From Chloroflexota bacterium (lineage in GTDB: Bacteria > Chloroflexota > UBA11872), in assembly GCA_028873795.1 (NCBI GenBank), contig JAPPNP010000053.1, positions 1 to 64,000 on the forward strand: a DNA stretch of 64,000 nucleotides. Reading direction: 5' to 3'. Below, one piece after another: positions 7,747 through 15,430 of the stretch; the first letter of the stretch is position 1; each line of letters starts with the position of its first letter. The notes beneath the pieces were generated by a model, which was not told the DNA's origin, did not search any database, and worked only from the letters and a program-made list of their open reading frames with translations. A program made the position numbers and the translations under genes.

Positions 7747-8652
7747 ATGCATCCGGCACCGCAGCCGGTGGGCTTTCGCGTGGCTCCCCCGCTCCGATTT
7801 CTCTCGCCTACCAAGTTGCGAACCTACGCGACCTGTCCGCTGCAGTACAGGCACCGCTACGTCGATCGCCTCGATGCTCCATACACCCCGGCCTCGCTGG
7901 TTGGCCAGGCCATCCACGAGACGCTGGAAGCCAACTTCCGGGAGAAAAAGCGTACCCGCCGCGATTTGCCGTTGTCCGAGGCTCAGGAAGTCTTCGACCG
8001 AGTCTGGGAGCGACATGCGCCGGGTCCAACCGGCGCCGCCGACTTCGACGATGCCTGGGAGGACGCCTACGAGTCCGGTCGATGCGCCCTGGACCACTAT
8101 CTGACGGAAGCGGCCGCGGCCTTGGTGCCGCATCTGGTGGAACATCGCTTTCGGTTCACGGTCCCAAGCGTGCCATGGCCCGTTGTCGGCACGGTGGATT
8201 TGGTGGACCACAACGGCACGGTCATCGACTTCAAGACCTCCCGCCGGCCCTATGACGCCACCTATCTCGATAGCGATCTGCAGCTCAAGTGTTACGCGAT
8301 CGGCTACGCCGCGTTTCGCGCCGGGTCGCGGGTTCGGCCCGGTGAATTGCCGTCGCCGTACTTCATTCCGGACGTTCGGGTGGACGTGCTTGTGATCGGC
8401 GATGCGCCCTCGGTGCAGCGGCTGGAGGCGCGTTACGACCGAGAAGACCTCCGCGAGTTTGGGGAGCGCGCCGCGAGCATTGCGGCGGGAATCCAGGATG
8501 AGCGCTTCGAAGCCTTTTGGCGCGCGCCAGAGGCAGACGAGGACGCGAGCGTCTGCCGTCGCTGCTCCTACGTGGATCGGTGCCCGGACGCGCTGGTGTC
8601 GCCCGACGAGCTATTGGAAGCGGACGGCGAGGACGGAGACCAAGAAGAATAG
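7747..8652 (+). CDS. PD-(D/E)XK nuclease with Fe-S cysteines (Cas4/RecB family)
   Basis: 301 aa from ATG 7747. An open frame continues upstream, but that part overlaps the divergent glycosyltransferase and is not conserved-looking. The N-terminus FLSPTKLRTYATCPLQYRHRY is the typical opening of PDDEXK_1/AddB-C-terminal-like nucleases. The catalytic core is GTVDLVDHNGTVIDFKTSRRP (D ... D-X-K). One N-terminal Cys (ATCPLQ) and the C-terminal CRRCSYVDRC supply four Cys in the Cas4/AddB spacing for a 4Fe-4S cluster. No Cas genes or CRISPR array are nearby, so a role in DNA repair or recombination is likelier than adaptation. Its 3' end overlaps secG by 42 bp, tail to tail. Confidence 0.85.
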   Translation: MHPAPQPVGFRVAPPLRFLSPTKLRTYATCPLQYRHRYVDRLDAPYTPASLVGQAIHETLEANFREKKRTRRDLPLSEAQEVFDRVWERHAPGPTGAADFDDAWEDAYESGRCALDHYLTEAAAALVPHLVEHRFRFTVPSVPWPVVGTVDLVDHNGTVIDFKTSRRPYDATYLDSDLQLKCYAIGYAAFRAGSRVRPGELPSPYFIPDVRVDVLVIGDAPSVQRLEARYDREDLREFGERAASIAAGIQDERFEAFWRAPEADEDASVCRRCSYVDRCPDALVSPDELLEADGEDGDQEE

Positions 8653-8832
8653 GACCGAAATGCCGATGGTGAAGTTGAACAGTACGCGGTCGATGCCGCG
8701 CCGCGAGGCGAAGAACGAGCTGTCGCTGCCGCCGAGCGCCGAGCCCACGCCGGCATTGCGCACCTGCAGCAGCACGATGACGATCACAATGATCGCCAGA
8801 ACGACCTGCGCCGCTTGAAAGCCGGAACCCAC
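8611..8832 (-). CDS. secG: SecG, preprotein translocase subunit
   Basis: 73 aa from GTG 8832, preferred over an upstream ATG at 8871 because AGGAG lies 7 nt before the GTG and SecG proteins start close to their first helix. There are two transmembrane segments (AAQVVLAIIVIVIVLLQV and LFNFTIGISVLFFLVSVLAV). The signature loop between them is GSALGGSDSSFFASRRG, close to the family GLGAAFGGGSSSLFGSRG pattern. SecG joins SecYE in the inner-membrane translocon and aids SecA-driven export. It is a single-gene unit. Confidence 0.95.
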   Translation of the reverse strand: MGSGFQAAQVVLAIIVIVIVLLQVRNAGVGSALGGSDSSFFASRRGIDRVLFNFTIGISVLFFLVSVLAVRFQ

Positions 8833-9004
8833 GCACTCACTCCTGCCAACGAATCTGCCATAGATTGACATAACCGCAACGAACTAGAGCCCTGCGAGGG
8901 CCCCGGCCGTTGCGTCTGATCAGCATACCGGAGTAGCTCGGCCCGGGGGAGCCTCGGGCGCGTCGTTCGCACAGTTTCCGCGCGAGAGACGTTCGCAACA
9001 CGCT

Positions 9005-9098
9005 GAACGGGCGGGACTGAGACCCGCCACAGCCCCAATCAGCCTGCGTGGCTCCAGGTTGGGCCGGACCTGGATTCCGGCTTCCGCCGGAATGACGA
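9005..9098 (+). repeat. REP-like composite repeat, copy 1
   Basis: It contains a segment CTGAGACCCGCC followed by the stem-loop ATTCCGGC-ttcc-GCCGGAAT (9074-9093). The same two blocks occur in inverted orientation at 60820-60915. It sits between secG and the convergent end of the pdxA operon. The rest of 8833-9127 holds nothing else I can name. Confidence 0.75.
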
Positions 9099-9127
9099 AC
9101 GGTGGCGCGGAGTCTTTCCCCGGCGGC

Positions 9128-10156
9128 TCAGGCGCTGGCGGCCACCAGCTTGGCGCGCGACATCTGCGCCGCCACCTTGATGGCGTGGTCCAGGCTGTCT
9201 TCCCGCGCGCGTCCTTCGCCGGCGCGGCCGTAGGCGGTGCCGTGGTCCACGCTGGTGCGGATGATCGGCATGCCCACCGACACGTTGATGCCGTCAAAGA
9301 ACCCCGCGGTCTTGACCGCCACGTGGCCTTGGTCGTGATACATGGCGACGATGCCGTCGAAGCGCCCGTCGATGGCCTTGTTGTAGACCGTGTCGCCCGG
9401 CTCGGGTCCGGTTACGTCCATGCCTTCCGCCCGCGCCGCTTCGATGGCGGGGAGAATCTCGTCCACGTCCTCGTCGCCGAACAGCCGGTCCTCGCCCGCG
9501 TGGGGGTTGAGCCCGTTCACGGCGATGCGCGGATGCTCGAAGCCGAGCAGCTGCAGCGACTCGTGCAGCAGCCGGATGCAGTGCAGCACGTTGTCCTTCT
9601 TCACGCGCTCGATGGCCTCCCGCAGCGAGACGTGGGTGCTGTTGTGGATCACCCGCAGCGTCGGCGCCACCAGCAGCATGCGAGTGCCCGGCGTCTCGGT
9701 CAGGTCCGCCAATAACTCGGTGTGGCCGGCGTAGTGATAGCCGGCGCGGTTGATGGCTTCCTTGTGGATCGGTCCGGTGACGATGGCCGCCGCGCGACCG
9801 TCCATGACCAGCTTGGCGGCTTCGATCACCGCCTCGGCGGAGGATCGTCCGCCCTCGACCGTCACCTGCTTGAAGGGCAGGTTGCTCAGGTCCTCGCCCC
9901 ACGGATCGTAGACCTCGATCGTGCCGTGAACATATCGCGCCGATTCCGGGTCGACGGCGCGCACGTCCAGGTCCGATCCCAGGATGCCGGCCATGCGCTC
10001 GATTGCCGAAACGCTGCCCACGGCGAGCGGTCGGCAGATGTCGTAGGTCTCGGGCTTGGCAAGGGACTTGATCAGGATCTCCGGCCCGACTCCCGTCGGG
10101 TCGCCCATGGTGATGGCGAGCAGCGGTCGGTCGGCGTCGGCGGTTGCGGTGGGGAT
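9128..10156 (-). CDS. PdxA2-like 4-phosphate dehydrogenase (four-carbon sugar-acid or hydroxythreonine phosphate)
   Basis: The PdxA family oxidises and decarboxylates 4-phospho-hydroxythreonine or, in the PdxA2 branch, 4-phospho-D-threonate/erythronate. Metal-binding His residues are visible in AGHTE, NPHAGE and MYHDQGHVAVK. The first ATG (10108) would begin at MGDPTGVGPEI and delete the first beta strand; in-frame sequence directly upstream codes RPLLAIT, as expected for PdxA. No ATG, GTG or TTG occurs in that extension, but an ATC at 10154-10156 follows AAAAGGAG by 6 nt, so I place the start there (342 aa). The upstream DUF1537 kinase strongly favours the PdxA2 sugar-acid role over pyridoxal synthesis. 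Confidence 0.8.
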   Translation of the reverse strand: MPTATADADRPLLAITMGDPTGVGPEILIKSLAKPETYDICRPLAVGSVSAIERMAGILGSDLDVRAVDPESARYVHGTIEVYDPWGEDLSNLPFKQVTVEGGRSSAEAVIEAAKLVMDGRAAAIVTGPIHKEAINRAGYHYAGHTELLADLTETPGTRMLLVAPTLRVIHNSTHVSLREAIERVKKDNVLHCIRLLHESLQLLGFEHPRIAVNGLNPHAGEDRLFGDEDVDEILPAIEAARAEGMDVTGPEPGDTVYNKAIDGRFDGIVAMYHDQGHVAVKTAGFFDGINVSVGMPIIRTSVDHGTAYGRAGEGRAREDSLDHAIKVAAQMSRAKLVAASA

Positions 10157-10162
10157 GCGGGG

Positions 10163-10170
10163 CTCCTTTT
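10163..10170 (-). promoter_or_regulatory. Strong Shine-Dalgarno before a non-standard ATC start
   Basis: AAAAGGAG on the minus strand, 6 nt upstream of the in-frame ATC at 10154-10156. It is the best ribosome-binding site in the 94-bp gap and decides the pdxA start proposed here. Confidence 0.6.
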
Positions 10171-10250
10171 GACGTGCGCTCTCGACGGCACTCGGCGGTA
10201 AGTGTAGTCAGGCCAAGAGGCGTGTGCGCGAGCGAGCGGCGGATCGCCGG

Positions 10251-11465
10251 CTACGGCGTTCCAATCGCGCGCAGGGCGTCGACCAGCGCGGTCGGCCCGC
10301 CCATCACCCCGGCCTTGGTGACCACCGGCCACCCCTCGCCGCGTCCCGACGTGAACACGCCGTAGGGCACGCCCCACCCAATCTCGCCGGCGAGCTCGAT
10401 GGCTTCCGCCGGGATCGCCGCAAACGCGGCGCGCGCCGTGTCGCCGCCCGAGAGCACCAGCCCGATCGGGCGCGTGCCGCGCCAGATTGTGCCCGTGAAT
10501 TGGGTGACGAGGGCCTGCTGCGCGGCCTGGGCTTCCGGCGATGGGTGCTTGACGGGGATGACGGCATCCACCAGGGCGGGGCGGTCGAGTGACCAACCCG
10601 CACGCACGGTTGCCGCCGCCATGATGGAGGCGCCGGGCAGCTGCGGGAGCGGAATGGGCTTGACCCCGAGCGTGGCCGCCGCCTCGGCCAACTGCTGCTG
10701 CGTATGCTCCATCGGCGACCCGATGATGGCGAGCGTTCGCGTCGTGCGCGACATCTCGGGAACGGGTTGGGGCGGAGTTTCGTCGAGCCGCGCGAGGGGC
10801 GCCGCCAGGCCCGCCGATCCAGCGCTGACGCGAAGGAGATCGGCAGCGTCCATGGCCGCCGCCACACACTGGAGATCGGAGTCCTCCGCGATGTCGGGAA
10901 GGATCACGTTCACCCCCGCGTCGCGGGCTTCCCGCAGGGCGTCGGCGAGCGCGGGCACGCCCGATCGCACGACGGACGTGGGAATGACCCGGCTCGTCAA
11001 CGCCGAGGTGGATTGAATCAGCGTCGGGATATGCGACTCCAGCGCCGGCGTCACCGGGTCGCGACCGGGATCCGCCTCGGAAACCGGGGTGCCCCAGAGC
11101 GTCAACGTGCCTGACTCGGTGGTCCGGCCCCCCGAGGGAAACGCCGGTGTGTACACCAGCGTCGCAGCGTCCGTGCCGTCGAGCGCCGCCTGGAGCTCCG
11201 CCGCGATGTTTCCTCGGAGCAGCGAGTCGGTCTTCTTGTAGATCAGCGCGCCGGGGGCGGCGGCGCCGACGGCGCCGCGCACCGCGTCATACGCCGCGGA
11301 CGCCCCGAGGTGTCGCGATGCGGTGCTCATCGCCATCGTCTGGGAGTCCGGCGGCCATGTGCCGTCGCGGGTGGAGACCCGGGTGCGACGCCCGGCGTTC
11401 CGAAACTGCAGCGCCGTGTCCAGGGCGCCGGTCAAGTCGTCGGCGATGATCGCCCACTGCGACAT
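10251..11465 (-). CDS. DUF1537 four-carbon acid sugar kinase
   Basis: 404 aa, the usual length. The N-terminal SBD domain opens with IIADDLTGALDTALQF, where the DDLTGA motif binds the sugar acid, and KKTDSLLRGN follows. The C-terminal nucleotide-binding domain carries GLVLSGGDTA and KAGVMGGPTALVDAL, matching the ATP-binding GGDTA and K-x-G-x-FG/GG signatures. Characterised members phosphorylate D-threonate, D-erythronate or 3-oxo-tetronates, and the DtnK-PdxA2 pair converts D-threonate to DHAP. It starts 3 bp after larA ends and is followed by the PdxA2-like gene, exactly the DtnK/PdxA2 arrangement. Confidence 0.9.
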   Translation of the reverse strand: MSQWAIIADDLTGALDTALQFRNAGRRTRVSTRDGTWPPDSQTMAMSTASRHLGASAAYDAVRGAVGAAAPGALIYKKTDSLLRGNIAAELQAALDGTDAATLVYTPAFPSGGRTTESGTLTLWGTPVSEADPGRDPVTPALESHIPTLIQSTSALTSRVIPTSVVRSGVPALADALREARDAGVNVILPDIAEDSDLQCVAAAMDAADLLRVSAGSAGLAAPLARLDETPPQPVPEMSRTTRTLAIIGSPMEHTQQQLAEAAATLGVKPIPLPQLPGASIMAAATVRAGWSLDRPALVDAVIPVKHPSPEAQAAQQALVTQFTGTIWRGTRPIGLVLSGGDTARAAFAAIPAEAIELAGEIGWGVPYGVFTSGRGEGWPVVTKAGVMGGPTALVDALRAIGTP

Positions 11466-11468
11466 GGG

Positions 11469-12740
11469 TTAGTTCGTGAGGGGAAGCGTGTCGGGCGCGT
11501 GCGTGAGCACGCCCACCGATGCGTTGGCGCGGGAATCGGCGGTGGCAAGGTCGAGCGCCGCTTCCACCGTGTCGGCCCGGTCGAACGCCAGGGCGCGGAC
11601 GTCTTCCCGCGACACTCCGTCCGAAACCAGGATGATCCGCGCATGCTCGCGAACGCGCGCCCAGGCGGTTGCCAGCGATGCGGCCACCGGGTCGTCGAAC
11701 TCGCCCTTTTCGTAGCGGGTGATGAGCGCGTCGGCCGGCGACGCCGTGTAGTCCAGCATCTCCGAGTGCATCACGGCCACGCCCTCGGGGCATGGGGTCA
11801 CCACGATGATCGTTCCTCCCGGTCGCACCATCATGGCCGCGGGGTAGAGGCTCTTGTGCGCCTGCCAGAACTCGATGTCGCAGGGGTGCGAGCCGGCGAC
11901 GACGATATCGAGCCCCTTCGGTGCGGGCACGCCGTAGATCCGACGGGCGTCCGCCACGGCGCGCCGATAGGCGCCACGCGTGGTTCCGAAGCGCGCCGTG
12001 ACGAGCCGGCCGTCGCTATTGAGCGTGACGTTGAGGACGTGGTGCATGCCGGACCGTTCGGCGATGGTTTCCATCTCGCGGCGCACGGGAGTGACTACCT
12101 GCCCGAGCAGCGGCTCGACGGCGCGGGCGCTGAACATGTGGGTCGCGGCGGTGGTGGCGGCGCCCGACACGCCCGGCTGCACGATCTTGGCTCCGGCCGA
12201 GAATCCGGCGATGTGGTGGGGGACGACCGCTCCGGTGCCGATGACCAGGTCGCGTTCGAACAGCCCGGCGTTCACATGCACCGGCGTGCCGTCGGGCGTC
12301 GTGCCCAGGTCGCGCAACGGGGCGACCGTGTGGTCATGCTGGGTGACCTCGACCCGGGCGAGCACCTCGTCGCCCAGCTTGGCGCGAACCTCGTGAGGCG
12401 TCATCGGGCGGTGCGTGCCCAGGGCAATCATCACCTGCACGGCGTCGTCGGGCAGTCCCCCGGCGCGCAGCTCTTCGAGGATTGCCGGCACGAGCAAATC
12501 TGTCGGCGTTTCGCGGGTGATGTCGTCCACGAGGATCAGCGCCGAGCGAGCGTCGCGGGCCGCCATGCGCAGCCGCGGGCTGTCCACGGGGTTCGCCAGC
12601 GCTTCGCGGACGACGCGCTCCGGGTCGGGGGCAGGCTCAGCCGGGTGCGGCGTGAAAACGCCGGCCAGCACGGCGTCGTGGTTGACCTGAAAGCGCAACT
12701 CCGCCGCGCCGTAGGGAATCGTGACGAACTCGCCTGGCAC
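11469..12740 (-). CDS. larA: LarA-family nickel-pincer 2-hydroxyacid racemase/epimerase
   Basis: 423 aa from GTG 12740, matching LarA length and alignment. All key residues of Lactiplantibacillus LarA have counterparts at almost the same positions: Arg76 (DDITRETP), His110 (GTHRPM), His175 (VPHHIAG), Lys185 (SAGAKIVQPG, the residue that tethers the nickel pincer nucleotide), His201 (ATHMF) and Lys296 (FWQAHKSLYP). The enzyme should therefore be active. The family swaps stereochemistry at C2 of 2-hydroxyacids by hydride transfer. The neighbouring kinase and dehydrogenase suggest a four-carbon sugar acid rather than lactate. Cofactor genes larB, larC and larE are not in the window. Confidence 0.9.
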   Translation of the reverse strand: MPGEFVTIPYGAAELRFQVNHDAVLAGVFTPHPAEPAPDPERVVREALANPVDSPRLRMAARDARSALILVDDITRETPTDLLVPAILEELRAGGLPDDAVQVMIALGTHRPMTPHEVRAKLGDEVLARVEVTQHDHTVAPLRDLGTTPDGTPVHVNAGLFERDLVIGTGAVVPHHIAGFSAGAKIVQPGVSGAATTAATHMFSARAVEPLLGQVVTPVRREMETIAERSGMHHVLNVTLNSDGRLVTARFGTTRGAYRRAVADARRIYGVPAPKGLDIVVAGSHPCDIEFWQAHKSLYPAAMMVRPGGTIIVVTPCPEGVAVMHSEMLDYTASPADALITRYEKGEFDDPVAASLATAWARVREHARIILVSDGVSREDVRALAFDRADTVEAALDLATADSRANASVGVLTHAPDTLPLTN

Positions 12741-12763
12741 GGTGCGCCCCGATCCAGTCTCCG

Positions 12764-13588
12764 CTACGCGGCCACCACTGGATTGCTGAGCACGCCGATG
12801 TGCTCCAGCTCGATTTCGACCGTGTCGCCGGCAGCGACCGGACCGACGCCCTCGGGCGTGCCCGTGAAGATGCAGTCGCCGGGTTCCAGCGTCAGGCCCT
12901 GGGCCAGATAGGTGATGAGCGACGCGACGTCGAACAGCATGTCCGAGGTGTTGTTGTCCTGCTTCGTCTCGCCGTTGACGCGCGCCTGGATGCGCAGGTT
13001 GTTGGGGTCGATGTCCGTCACGATGCAGGGACCCAGCGGCGCGAAGGTATCCAAGCCCTTGCCCATCAGGATGCAGCCCATGGCCATTTCGGCGAATTGC
13101 AGCTTGCGGGCGCTCACGTCGTTGCCGCAGGTGTAGCCGAGGACGTAGTCGAGCGCCTCGGAGACGTCGACGTTGCGGCACGTCTTGCCCATCACCACCA
13201 CCAGCTCGGCCTCGTAGTGGACCTCGCCGAACGGCTCGTCCTGGAGCGCGGGATCGTTGATGGCGTGGCGGAAGCCATCGGCTCGGGGCAGCACGATGTC
13301 ATCCCCCGGACCGCTGACGGCCGAGGTCGGCTTGATGAACAGCATGGGCATCTTCGGCACGCCGCTCTCGCCCACGGTCTCCATGATGTGTTCCATGTAG
13401 TTCAGGCCGACCCCGATGGCCTTGCCCGGCTCCACCGGCGCCAGCAATTCGAGGTCGTCGACCGAACCGACGGCATCTCCGACCGAGTGGTCCCCGAAGA
13501 TGTCCCCGTCGATGGCGCGGACGGTGCCGTCGTCTTCGAGTGAGCCGTAGGAAGCGCCGGAAGCGTGGGCGTATCGGACGATCCGCAT
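12764..13588 (-). CDS. Fumarylacetoacetate hydrolase (FAH) family enzyme
   Basis: 274 aa. It has the C-terminal FAH fold: GVGLNYMEHI (about 59-68), the metal ligands in FGEVHYEAELVVVMGK (E-x-E, with a third acidic residue in GYTCGNDVSAR), and GTPEGVGPVAAGD near the end. Family members cleave C-C bonds in acylpyruvates, decarboxylate oxaloacetate or hydrate/isomerise hydroxylated diacids, and substrates cannot be predicted reliably. It precedes larA by 23 bp and shares its operon. A 2-keto-3-deoxy-sugar-acid cleavage or dehydration step is plausible but is inference. Confidence 0.9.
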   Translation of the reverse strand: MRIVRYAHASGASYGSLEDDGTVRAIDGDIFGDHSVGDAVGSVDDLELLAPVEPGKAIGVGLNYMEHIMETVGESGVPKMPMLFIKPTSAVSGPGDDIVLPRADGFRHAINDPALQDEPFGEVHYEAELVVVMGKTCRNVDVSEALDYVLGYTCGNDVSARKLQFAEMAMGCILMGKGLDTFAPLGPCIVTDIDPNNLRIQARVNGETKQDNNTSDMLFDVASLITYLAQGLTLEPGDCIFTGTPEGVGPVAAGDTVEIELEHIGVLSNPVVAA

Positions 13589-13660
13589 GGTGGTTGGCCG
13601 ATCAGGAGCGAGAGGAAAGCGGCGGTGCGCAGCGTAGCATCGCCCGCGCGCGAAGCCGGC

Positions 13661-14440
13661 CTATTTCGCGTTGACGAAGTCCAGAATCGCCGCGCGACAC
13701 TCGTCCGGCGCCTCCAGGTGCGGCCAATGGCCGGCGTGCGAAATGTTGGCTTGGGTGGCCTTGGTCGCGCGGGCGGTGAGAATCGCCGCGTCGTCCTCGG
13801 TCACGAAGGGGTCGGCGTCGCCGCGCAAGACGAGCATGGGCGCCCTGATCGTGCGGGCCGCTTCCAGGTATTCCGCGCCGATCATCGCGCGCAAACACCC
13901 CGTGACCACGTCGGCATCGGTGGTTGCCGCCGCCTCGCACATTGACGACAGGTGCTCGTCGGCCAGGTCTTCGACCAGGCCGCGCGTCAGCCACCGCTTC
14001 GCGGCATCGGCATCCCAGCCGCGCATCTTGATCCGCTCGTGCACGGTCCAGAGGCTGTGCACGTCGCGCACGAACGCACCGGACCCCACAAGGACAAGGC
14101 GCTGGACGTGGCTGGGATAACGCGCGGCGAAACACAGGGCGACGAGTCCGCCGTAATCGTGCGCCACGATCGGAATCGGATCGAGCTGATTGGCCTGGTG
14201 CAGCGCGTGATGCAGCAGCGTGGCGGCGTGCTCGATGTCGCCGGCGAAGCTCTCGGCTGGGCTTTCGCCGAAGCCCGGGAACTCCAGCATTAGGGCGCGC
14301 CGATCCTCGGGAAACCCCTGGGTCACCATCTCCCACACCGCCGCGCCGGGCCCGAGCCCGTGGAGAAACAGCACGGCCGATCCGCGCACGCCCCTGGTTG
14401 CCAGGTTGATGCGTTGCCCGCGCACCTGAAGCATCGGCAT
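13661..14440 (-). CDS. Alpha/beta hydrolase with Asp nucleophile (epoxide hydrolase/dehalogenase type)
   Basis: 259 aa from ATG 14440 (MPMLQVRG). A longer in-frame ATG at 14584 gives a non-conserved Arg/Pro-rich leader. HGLGPGAAVWE supplies the oxyanion region. The nucleophile elbow reads VAHDYGGLVAL, so the nucleophile is Asp instead of Ser, as in epoxide hydrolases and haloalkane dehalogenases. The acid appears in RGDADPFV and the catalytic His in AGHWPHLEAP. It precedes the FAH gene by 72 bp on the same strand and may open the sugar-acid operon, or end the upstream membrane-protein operon 115 bp away. Confidence 0.85.
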   Translation of the reverse strand: MPMLQVRGQRINLATRGVRGSAVLFLHGLGPGAAVWEMVTQGFPEDRRALMLEFPGFGESPAESFAGDIEHAATLLHHALHQANQLDPIPIVAHDYGGLVALCFAARYPSHVQRLVLVGSGAFVRDVHSLWTVHERIKMRGWDADAAKRWLTRGLVEDLADEHLSSMCEAAATTDADVVTGCLRAMIGAEYLEAARTIRAPMLVLRGDADPFVTEDDAAILTARATKATQANISHAGHWPHLEAPDECRAAILDFVNAK

Positions 14441-14555
14441 TAGCGCGGCCCGTCCGTGGGTCGAGCGCCACGAATAGCGATGGTGCGGGTCGCAAGCTTC
14501 TCTCGACCGAACGGGCTGCGGCGGTGGTTGCGGGATTGCATGCCGGGGCGTCGGG

Positions 14556-14882
14556 TCACGCCTTGGATGGCGTGTCGGTGCCATTCCGAGCTTGGCGAAG
14601 CTCTTCCTGCAGGCTGGTTGCGTAGCTTTCGACAGCGGCGCGCACCCGCTCGACCTGGAGGATGGACGGCAGGACGCGTTGGCGTGCCGCGTCGTCCACG
14701 GACTCCTGCACGCGTTCCGTCGAGCGCGCGGTGCGGCGCAGCCCCTGCCTGATCTTCACGGTTGTCTCGATGATGGCGATGGACCCAACCACGCCGCCCA
14801 CGAACAGCGCCAGGAACACCAGGCAGCCCTGGATGACCAGGAGGATGATGGCGACGTTGCGGGCAATCTCCCAGCCGTCCAT
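14556..14882 (-). CDS. Small membrane protein with C-terminal coiled coil
   Basis: 108 aa, no family recognised. One long hydrophobic span (about residues 10-40) is followed by a charged helical tail rich in Arg, Glu and Gln that could form a coiled coil. Its ATG overlaps the TGA of the preceding small membrane gene (TGATG), showing translational coupling. It is the third of three consecutive small one-helix proteins. Confidence 0.7.
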   Translation of the reverse strand: MDGWEIARNVAIILLVIQGCLVFLALFVGGVVGSIAIIETTVKIRQGLRRTARSTERVQESVDDAARQRVLPSILQVERVRAAVESYATSLQEELRQARNGTDTPSKA

Positions 14883-15124
14883 CAGCGGCGGCGCCTGCGG
14901 CGTCTGCGCGACCGGCCGCGGCGACGCCGCGACTGCTCATGCCGCTGCTTGGTCGTGCCTTCGGCGGATTGGGAAGCGCGCTGGGCGGCTTCACGGGCCT
15001 TGCGCAATCTGGCCCCGACTTGCGTGATCAACTCGTTGCCTCGCTGCGGGGCGAGCACGGTGCCGATGGCGCCGCCCACGATGAACCCAAGCGCGACCCC
15101 GAGCATGATCCAGGCCATGTCCAC
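14882..15124 (-). CDS. YtxH-like small membrane protein with Arg-rich tail
   Basis: 80 aa from GTG 15124 (or ATG 15118). One N-terminal helix contains the glycine-rich pattern GFIVGGAIGTVLAPQRGNEL, typical of YtxH/gas-vesicle-like proteins (GALLAPKSGxEL). The last 17 residues are almost all Arg with a few Ser and Gly, which could bind nucleic acid or acidic phospholipid. It lies 3 bp after the preceding gene and is coupled to the next. Function unknown. Confidence 0.7.
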   Translation of the reverse strand: MDMAWIMLGVALGFIVGGAIGTVLAPQRGNELITQVGARLRKAREAAQRASQSAEGTTKQRHEQSRRRRGRSRRRRRRRR

Positions 15125-15127
15125 GGC

Positions 15128-15415
15128 TTAGCGCCACTGCCTGCGCAGGAGACCGAGGGCGCGGCGGGCGACTCGCACGCCCCGCGACGTGGTGCGTGAG
15201 CTCGCCGCCACGGTTTCCTGAACCGTCTCGGCCGTGGCCCGCACGGTGTCCACGGTGTCGCGCGCGGAGTCGATGATGGGCGTGACCTCGGCGCGGATGG
15301 CCGCCAGCATGCGCCACAGCAGCAATCCGGTGATCGCCAGCATCAGCGCGGCCAGCAGACCCACGGCCCCCAGGACCACGACGGCGATGTCCCGGACGAC
15401 CTCTAGTGCTTCCAC
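15128..15415 (-). CDS. DUF948-like small membrane protein
   Basis: 95 aa from GTG 15415. One transmembrane helix (about residues 10-35) is followed by an amphipathic stretch (IIDSARDTVDTVRATAETVQETV) with heptad spacing, as in DUF948-type proteins, and a basic end. It begins 15 bp after the transglutaminase gene and stands first in a run of three small membrane genes. Function unknown; a membrane-organising partner of the upstream gene is possible. Confidence 0.7.
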   Translation of the reverse strand: MEALEVVRDIAVVVLGAVGLLAALMLAITGLLLWRMLAAIRAEVTPIIDSARDTVDTVRATAETVQETVAASSRTTSRGVRVARRALGLLRRQWR

Positions 15416-15430
15416 AGACCTGTCTCGCGG

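Noticed and set aside
7747-8652. CRISPR-associated Cas4
   Set aside because: The Fe-S and nuclease motifs fit, but no cas gene or array exists in the window; kept as a general Cas4/RecB-family nuclease.
9128-10108. Biosynthetic PdxA of vitamin B6
   Set aside because: Possible by motif alone, but the adjacent DUF1537 kinase and LarA point to the PdxA2 sugar-acid branch, and no other pdx gene is near.
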